A stretch of 64,000 nucleotides of DNA from assembly GCF_001540865.1 (NCBI RefSeq), contig NC_033627.1, positions 2,775,200-2,839,199 on the forward strand, in the 5' to 3' direction. Origin of the DNA: Ananas comosus. Lineage: Eukaryota > Streptophyta > Magnoliopsida > Poales > Bromeliaceae. Shown here in pieces: positions 58,349 to 64,000 of the stretch. The translations under genes and the position numbers were made by a program. Below the pieces are notes generated by a model that worked only from the letters and a program-made list of their open reading frames with translations, did no database searches and was not told the DNA's origin. Within the stretch, counting starts at the first letter, position 1. Each line of letters opens with the position of its first letter.

Positions 58349-59476
58349 GAGTTGGGTTAGAATACTATTAGGGTGCGTTTGGTTCGAGTTATCCTGGCAG
58401 GATTACAGGCAATCCTGCCAGGATTACTGTGTTTGGTTCATCCGCTATGTAATCTAGTCGTTAATGTAGCATTACAAATCGAGTAGGATTACACCGAAAA
58501 TATTAACGAGAGGGGAGTCATGTATCTTGTATTACTAAAAACCGGTAATACTACATATTATGTAAAATAACAATTTTACCCTTCTAACTCCAGAAACCCT
58601 TTCAATACGTCATTTTAAAAAATTTAATTTAAAATTTTGAATTGCCAACTTTTAAATTTTAAATTTTAAATTTTAAAATTTTAATTTTTAAACTTCAAAA
58701 TTAAAATTTAAATTTAAATTTTAGATTTAAATTTCAAATTCAAATTCAAATTTACATTTGAAATTTTAATTTGAAATTTGAAATTCCATATTTAAATTTC
58801 AAATTTAATTTAAATTTTAAAATTCAAATTTGTATTTTAATTTCTGATTTTAAATTTGATTTTAATATTTAATTTTATATCTATATTTATATTTATATTT
58901 GGATTTTAATTATAAATTTCATATTTATATTTAAATTTAAAATTTAAAATTTAAAAATTTAAAAATTAAATTATTTAAAATAAAATTTAGTAAAAAAATA
59001 ATATTTGTAAACAGTAAAAAAAATGTTTACAAAATATAATTAAGGGTAATTTTGGAATAGACTATACTTTATTGTCTAGATTACTGAATTTTATAGATAG
59101 AATCAAACATATTAATGCTATAACCACTGCAATTCAGTATTAAATTACTCTATTAAACCAAACATGCTAATGCAGCATAAGTAGTAATCTCTTTTAGAAA
59201 TTCAAGATACCTGGATATATCGAAATACTCTGTAATATTATATAACTTGAACCAGACACGCCCTTAATAGTATTTGCTCTTTTTGATATCAAGTTTTTAG
59301 CTTTTGGATTAATTTCTTTGATCATTTTTAACCATTGGAGTAAATATTATAATCCAGTGGGGACTACTCAACTTTAAAGGACTAATATCATTCTAACTCT
59401 ATAATTTCTAATTCAAGGGTTAAAAACTTAATAGCAAAAAAGGTCAAATATTATCAATAGTATTCCAGCCCAACTC
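58349..59476. mobile_element. MITE C (middle of nest), interrupted
   Basis: The left piece 58349-58370 (GAGTTGGGTTAGAATACTAT) and right piece 59264-59476 (ending TATTCCAGCCCAACTC) rejoin into an element of about 230 bp with inverted ends. It is collinear with the uninterrupted copy at 60411-60660. The break is exactly at a TTA, where element B inserted. Confidence 0.75.
58371..59263. mobile_element. PIF/Harbinger-like element B (inner), TTA TSD
   Basis: 893 bp. The left end GGGTGCGTTTGGTTCGAGTT and the reverse complement of the right end, GGGCGTGTCTGGTTCAAGTT, form long terminal inverted repeats. It is flanked by TTA at 58368-58370 and 59264-59266. A palindrome (CCTGGCAGGATT..AATCCTGCCAGG) follows the left end. 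The core is AAATTT-permuted low complexity. Non-autonomous. Confidence 0.82.
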
Positions 59477-59814
59477 GAATTACTATATTTGGTTCAGTTT
59501 ATAAAATTAAATAATCCTGACAGTAAAGCATGGTCAATTCCAAAATTGCCCTTGTTGTCAACTATAACTTGATATAATTTGCACTGGAATTAATTTTATT
59601 AATAAGCAATATAAATAAACCACATATGAAAAAAATATTATAAAGCCGAAAGCTAATTTCAACCTATATAAGAATAAATAAAAAAAGACAGAACATAGAT
59701 TCAAAACTAAACCAAAAATTAAAATTAAAAAACAAACTAGAATTTTTATTTTTTCAAAATCGGTATAAAAATTAAAACAAAAAAAATAAATTAGGTTTTT
59801 CATGTTTAAAATTG

Positions 59815-59990
59815 AAATACCGGTGGCAGAGAGGGTGGCGGCGGCGATGTTGGCAGCGACTTCCGTGACAGTGTTGGCAGCGGAAAGGGTGGCGGCGGCG
59901 ATGTCGGTGACAGAGTGGGTAGTGGTGGCTACCTCCGCGGCGATGCCGGTGGCAGAGATGCGACTGAGGTTGCAGTGGCCAGCACTTCGG
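59815..59990. repeat. GC-rich minisatellite
   Basis: Degenerate tandem units of about 45-66 bp around GGTGGCGGCGGCGATG and GTGGCAGAG, an island of high GC in an AT-rich element. Both strands are open here (VAERVAAAM.. on +, His/Arg-rich on -). This follows from the repeat composition and is not evidence of a gene. Confidence 0.7.
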
Positions 59991-60410
59991 TGAGATTGGT
60001 AGTGGGGAAGGGTTCGTGCGAATGTGAATAGAGAAAAAGAGGGAGAGGAAGAGAGAGAGACATGGAAATAAAAATAACGTATTGAAACGGTTTGGGATTG
60101 GAGGGGTAAAATTATAATTTTCTATGACATACAAGATTATTTGTCATTAGTAATACGAGATACTCACCTCCCGTTCAGTAATATTTTCAAAGTAATCTTG
60201 CACTATTTATAATGTTATTTACTAAATTATAGACTGGATGAACCAAATAGAATAATCTTGACAGGATTTCTTCCGAACCAAATATGCCCTAAGGATCATG
60301 AATCTATTTCATTTTGTGAGATAAATCTTTCAATGGACAATCATGTAATGTATTGTGCTATTCTCAATAAGAATTATACTGGCAGTTAAATCTATATATA
60401 GAGAGAGAGA

Positions 60411-60660
60411 GAGTTGGGTTAAAATACTATTGATAGTAAAAGACTTTTTTTACTATCAAATTTTTAATATTTGGATGAGTAATTGTAGGGCTATGATGAT
60501 ATTAGTATCTTAGAATTAAGTGGTCTCCCTAGGATTGAGTAGTTTTTATTGGATTATAATATTTAATCCAATGGTTAGAAATGATGAAAAAAATTGATCC
60601 AAAAACTAAAATTTAATAGCAAAAAAAATCTTTTATTATCAATAGTATTCTAGCCCATCT
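60411..60660. mobile_element. MITE C, intact copy
   Basis: About 250 bp. GAGTTGGGTTAAAATACTAT at the left and ATAGTATTCTAGCCCATCT at the right are inverted repeats that extend inward (GATAGTAAAAGACTTTTTT). It serves as the unbroken reference for the element split at 58370/59264. Confidence 0.75.
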
Positions 60661-60889
60661 CTGTCTCTATACATAAACTACATGTCAATTGGATGCTCAT
60701 GCTGATAGTTACCGTATCTCAGTTGTCTAATGACCCAATCCATTAGTAATAATAATTTGTTGAACTTAAATCATTCTCCTAAAATATTTAAATTCAATTA
60801 CTATAACCAGAGTCTATAATCTTTTATATATCCAATCACAATTTCATTTATGATTTCTTATATACCTTAATCGCAATCCTTTTCCTCCT

Positions 60890-61165
60890 TAATCACACAC
60901 ATAATACCTAATCACAATCTCATTTCACGTCCTCCCTCGTCAACGTTAATATGTCCTCGTCAGCCTAAATATCCAATCACAATCCCAGTTCACGCACATA
61001 ATACCAAACCCTGTTTCGCACACATAATACCCAATTACAATCTCTGTCAGCATTAATTCGTCCTCGTCAGCCTTAACACAATTCCATTTCACATTCTCGT
61101 CAACCTTAATCACACACATAATATCCAATCACAATCCCATTTCACGTCCTCGTCAGCCTTAATCA
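60890..61165. repeat. Degenerate satellite-like array, left part
   Basis: Repeated words such as CACACACATAATACCCAATC, ACAATCCCATTTCACG and TCCTCGTCAGCCTTAATC in a variable order with a period of roughly 35-60 bp. The same repeats resume at 62195. Confidence 0.75.
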
Positions 61166-61169
61166 TACA

Positions 61170-62190
61170 CATAGGTCGTGTTTGGTTCAAAATGAAAAAT
61201 AGAATCGGAATAAAAATCGGAATGGATTGAAATTGGAAACGGAACGGTACAACTAGACCCGGCAATCTCGACCCAAACCTGCGGGTGCTCACAGATTACC
61301 CGCAAATTTGCGGGTATGGGCACCAACTTTTTCAACCCAAAAAATTATGGGTAAAACGAGTGGGTACCCATGGGTACCCACACATATATATTTTAATTAC
61401 AAAATATATTTTTTTAATTAATATATTTATTTATTTATTTATTTATTTATTCATCCTAAAAATTCTAACCCTAATATTTTATCGTGTTACTTTTTTGTGA
61501 AATTTTTTTGCTTTAAGACTTTAAATATTTTTATTATATGTTATGATACTTTAAATAATGAGTTATAATATACTTTTAAAACTTATATATATATGTTTTG
61601 TACTTAAAAAATATAAGAACAAAAAAGAAAAAAAAAATTACGAGTAACCCGCATACCCACCCGCCCACCCGCGGGCGGGTATGGATAAAGATGTTGGCTA
61701 CCCAAAAATTTGCGGGTAAATTTTACCCATGCCCAAATAACCCACGGGTACAATGACCCGCCCACGGGTTACCCAACCCATCCGTTTGCCAGGTCTAGGT
61801 ACAACCTCCCAATATGTTTGGTTCAGAATACGAATCGAAATCGGTATGATTAATTTATTCTTTCAATATTTAAAAATTTTGATTATCAAAAGATAATTAA
61901 AATAAAATTAAATGTAAAATACAAAATATAAAAATAATTTAAAATTTAGTTTGCACCTCAAAACATAAAATTAAATTTATAATTTAAATTCAAACTAAAA
62001 GTTAAATATTAAAAATTTACATCAAAATATTGAAATGATAAGCCAAAATTTTAAACGTAATTTTAAAAAATTTAAAATTTAAAATTGAGTGGAAAGTTCA
62101 AAATATAAAACTAATTTTTTTATTTAATTCAAATTCAAACTTACAACTAAATTTAAATGTAAATTTAAATTTGCAGATCGAATTCAAAAT
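61170..62190. mobile_element. TTTGGTTC-type insertion splitting the satellite array
   Basis: Begins near GGTCGTGTTTGGTTCAAAAT, with AATCGGAAT-type inner repeats and a long AAATTT-rich tail. It interrupts the array and is itself interrupted by a hAT element at 61254. The right boundary is inferred from where array sequence resumes and is not exact. Confidence 0.5.
61254..61797. mobile_element. Non-autonomous hAT element with intact 8-bp TSD
   Basis: 544 bp. TAGACCCGGCAATC at the left and the reverse complement of the right end, TAGACCTGGCAAACGG, are terminal inverted repeats. Perfect GGTACAAC direct repeats flank it at 61246-61253 and 61798-61805. Sub-terminal regions are rich in CCCGCGGGTA / GGGTACCC motifs in opposite orientation. 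No transposase frame. Confidence 0.85.
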
Positions 62191-62194
62191 GCTT

Positions 62195-62800
62195 GACGAG
62201 GACGTCTACATAATAATACCCAATCACAATCCCTCATTTCACACACATAATATCCAATTACAATTCCATTCCACAACCTCATCAGCCTTAATCACAATCA
62301 CAATCCCAAACCCCCAGTATCACACACATAATAATCGGCCTTAATACCCCATCCCAATCCCATTTCATAATACCTAATCATAATCTCATTCTCATTCACA
62401 CACATAATGCCCGATCACAACCCCTTGTTTCGCATACAAAATATACTCAATCACAATTCCATTCCCAACTGATGCATGACTATGACACCCCACATTTCGA
62501 TCCACACACATAATATCTAATCATAACCTCTGTTTCACACACATAATACTCCATCACAATTCCCATACCCAATTACAACCCTCGTTTCACGCACATAATA
62601 CCCAATTCCAATTCTTTCTATTTAACACGGACATAATACCAATCGCAATTCTGTACCCACCTGATGTGTGACTGTGACACCCCCTATTTCGATCTACACA
62701 CATAGTACTCAATTACAACTCCCGTTTCGATCCACACACATAATATCCAATCACAACTCCCGTTTCACACACATAATATCCAATCATAATTCCACTCCTA
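62195..62800. repeat. Degenerate satellite-like array, right part
   Basis: Continuation of the 60890 array, with many CACACACATAATAYCCAATC and ACAAYYCCYTTTCAC units and two CTGATGTGTGACTGTGACAC blocks about 185 bp apart. The variable unit order and absence of unique spacers exclude a CRISPR-like array. Confidence 0.75.
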
Positions 62801-63767
62801 TATGATGTGCGACTATGACACTCCCTTCCATTTCGAAATCTCCTTGTTAGATTTTCAACTCAGCCCGTTAGTAATAATAACTCGTTGGACCCAAATCACT
62901 CGTCCAAAATATTTAAATTTAGTTATTATTACTAGAGCTCACGGTCTCTTATATACCCAATTACAATTTCATTTCTATCTAGCTAGGTCACACCAATGAA
63001 AGATAAGCCTTAAATTTCTCTTAAATGTGGTGAGCCAATTGTAGATGATTAATTATAAGCTTCCAAAGCAATAAATTCACTTGTACTCAAATTTATCTAT
63101 TTTGGCCACCCTGGATTCTGGTCCAACTTACCTGTAGCTTTGGCCCGCGCTCTCGAAATAGACAAATCATGTGTGTCCCTCTGTTTAGGAAGCTAATTGT
63201 ACAGCTGTCTCTGGTAAAGAATTTGATGAATAAAAAGTTCTGAGATTCTGCTGCGGTGGAAAGCTTAAATAAATTTTTGATCAACCAAAGCGGTAGATCG
63301 AATTTCGAGCTCCTACTTTTGCCCCTAGACAGAAAAGGCCAGGGGATTTAATGTAATATTTCTATTTATAGTAATAGTGCAACTGAGATGGCACTTCTTT
63401 GAACATCATCACTGAACACCTACAGGAGAGCTAATATAAACAGGTCTCTGAGTCCTGCATGCATCAAGAAGCCCCACTGCATTGGGACCTAGCTAGATAC
63501 CATATTGCACCTGGCTCAGGGCAGGCTAAGTGACACCCTAGCTTGAATGTGACAAGATCTACAAAAGTCTAATTAATAAACTGCTATAATCTAGAGGATC
63601 ACTTCGGCAAAAGCTCCAGTAGAACAAGATTTCGTACGTTATCTCTTTACAGTCCGATTGATCACAAGATGTAGCCTTACACCTAAGTTCGGTTTCAGAT
63701 GAAGAACACAGTAGCGTGAGATGCGCTATTACAATAAAATCTTTACAGAGTAATTTGTTAATGCGCG

Positions 63768-64000
63768 TCACGTGGTGTGTTTGGTTCGAAGTCGGAGTCG
63801 GAATCGGAATCGGAATCAAACGAAGCTGAAATCGGAATCGGAATGACTCATTACCTAATTTTGTTTGGTTCATCACCTGAATCGGAATCGGAATAAATCA
63901 TTCCCATTGTCGGTGTTTGGTTCAGGTTGATATAAAAAACGTAATCAAATTAATATACTAACATTATCTTTATAATATATTAATTTAAATTCAAATTAAA
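63768..64000 (+). mobile_element. TTTGGTTC-type element, truncated by window end
   Basis: Starts near GTGGTGTGTTTGGTTCGAAG, followed by several CGGAATCGGAAT hexamer runs and two internal TTTGGTTCA blocks. It resembles the start of the 61170 insertion. The right end is outside the window. Confidence 0.5.

Larger units (their letters stand above)
58195..60289. mobile_element. PIF/Harbinger-like element A (outer), TAA TSD
   Basis: The left end GGCCGCATTTGGTTCAAG and the reverse complement of the right end, GGGCATATTTGGTTCGGAAG, are terminal inverted repeats. TAA occurs on both sides (58192-58194 and 60290-60292), the 3-bp TWA duplication typical of PIF/Harbinger. The element has been split by another MITE (58349-59476), itself split by element B. 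Its own sequence includes a GC-rich minisatellite at 59815-59990. No transposase domain was recognised. Confidence 0.75.

Noticed and set aside
59772..60134. His/Arg/Cys-rich 120-residue frame on the minus strand
   Set aside because: The CHRHRR periodicity follows from the GC minisatellite, and there is no start context or domain.
62195..62800. Possible CRISPR-like repeat-spacer array
   Set aside because: Repeat units are variable and the intervening sequence is itself repeated. The genome is a plant nuclear one.

Overview
This window is nuclear DNA from a flowering plant, most likely a monocot. Genes are split into many GT-AG exons. Several first exons are very GC-rich (GNOM, CDC73, the acetyltransferase, the third lipid-transfer gene), while introns and spacers are AT-rich and full of small DNA transposons. 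Extreme GC at the 5' ends is typical of commelinid monocots. Pineapple or a relative would fit, but the sequence does not prove it. There are two single N bases (41862 and 46736) and one 16-base N gap (25181-25196).

I support eleven protein-coding genes and one pseudogene. From left to right they are: (1) XRN4/EIN5 5'-3' exoribonuclease, + strand, 22 exons, 982 aa. (2) A glyoxalase/VOC protein, - strand, 3 exons, 153 aa, convergent with XRN4. (3) A DWNN/zinc-knuckle/RING E3 ligase of the PQT3 type, - strand, about 14 exons. (4) TSR2, the pre-rRNA-processing escort of eS26, + strand, 4 exons, 201 aa, divergent from PQT3. (5) The ARF-GEF GNOM, - strand, 2 exons, 1369 aa, missing about 60 residues of its dimerisation domain. 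(6) A small ARM-repeat protein with a mitochondrial-like N-terminus, - strand, 6 exons, 214 aa. (7) A DUF1677 Cys-rich protein, + strand, single exon, 101 aa. (8) A GNAT acetyltransferase, - strand, 2 exons, 199 aa, followed by an intronless broken relative. (9) CDC73/parafibromin of the PAF1 complex, + strand, 3 exons, 365 aa as assembled, missing a segment exactly at an N base. (10-12) Three lipid-transfer/LTPG-like genes in a cluster (-, -, +), two with clear GPI-anchor-type tails. Exon joins were checked for phase and every model closes on an in-frame stop.

The genes are unrelated housekeeping and cell-surface functions and form no pathway: RNA decay (XRN4), small-subunit rRNA processing (TSR2), Pol II elongation (CDC73), vesicle traffic (GNOM), ubiquitination (PQT3-like) and cell-wall/cuticle lipid binding (LTPG cluster).

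The spacers are a dense record of class II transposition. There are two hAT-type miniature elements with perfect 8-bp target duplications (43419-44004 and 61254-61797) and a third truncated by the window start. A three-deep nest of TIR elements lies at 58195-60289, with TAA and TTA duplications for the outer and inner elements. Other features are long foldback elements, including one ending about 140 bp from the TSR2 start, a degenerate satellite-like array at 60890-62800 split by insertions, and several recent tandem duplications inside introns. I found no RNA gene, CRISPR array or autonomous transposase, and nothing I would call a new biological system. The best leads are the two internally shortened conserved proteins, the splice ambiguity in the first LTP gene, and the nested and hAT elements with intact footprints.
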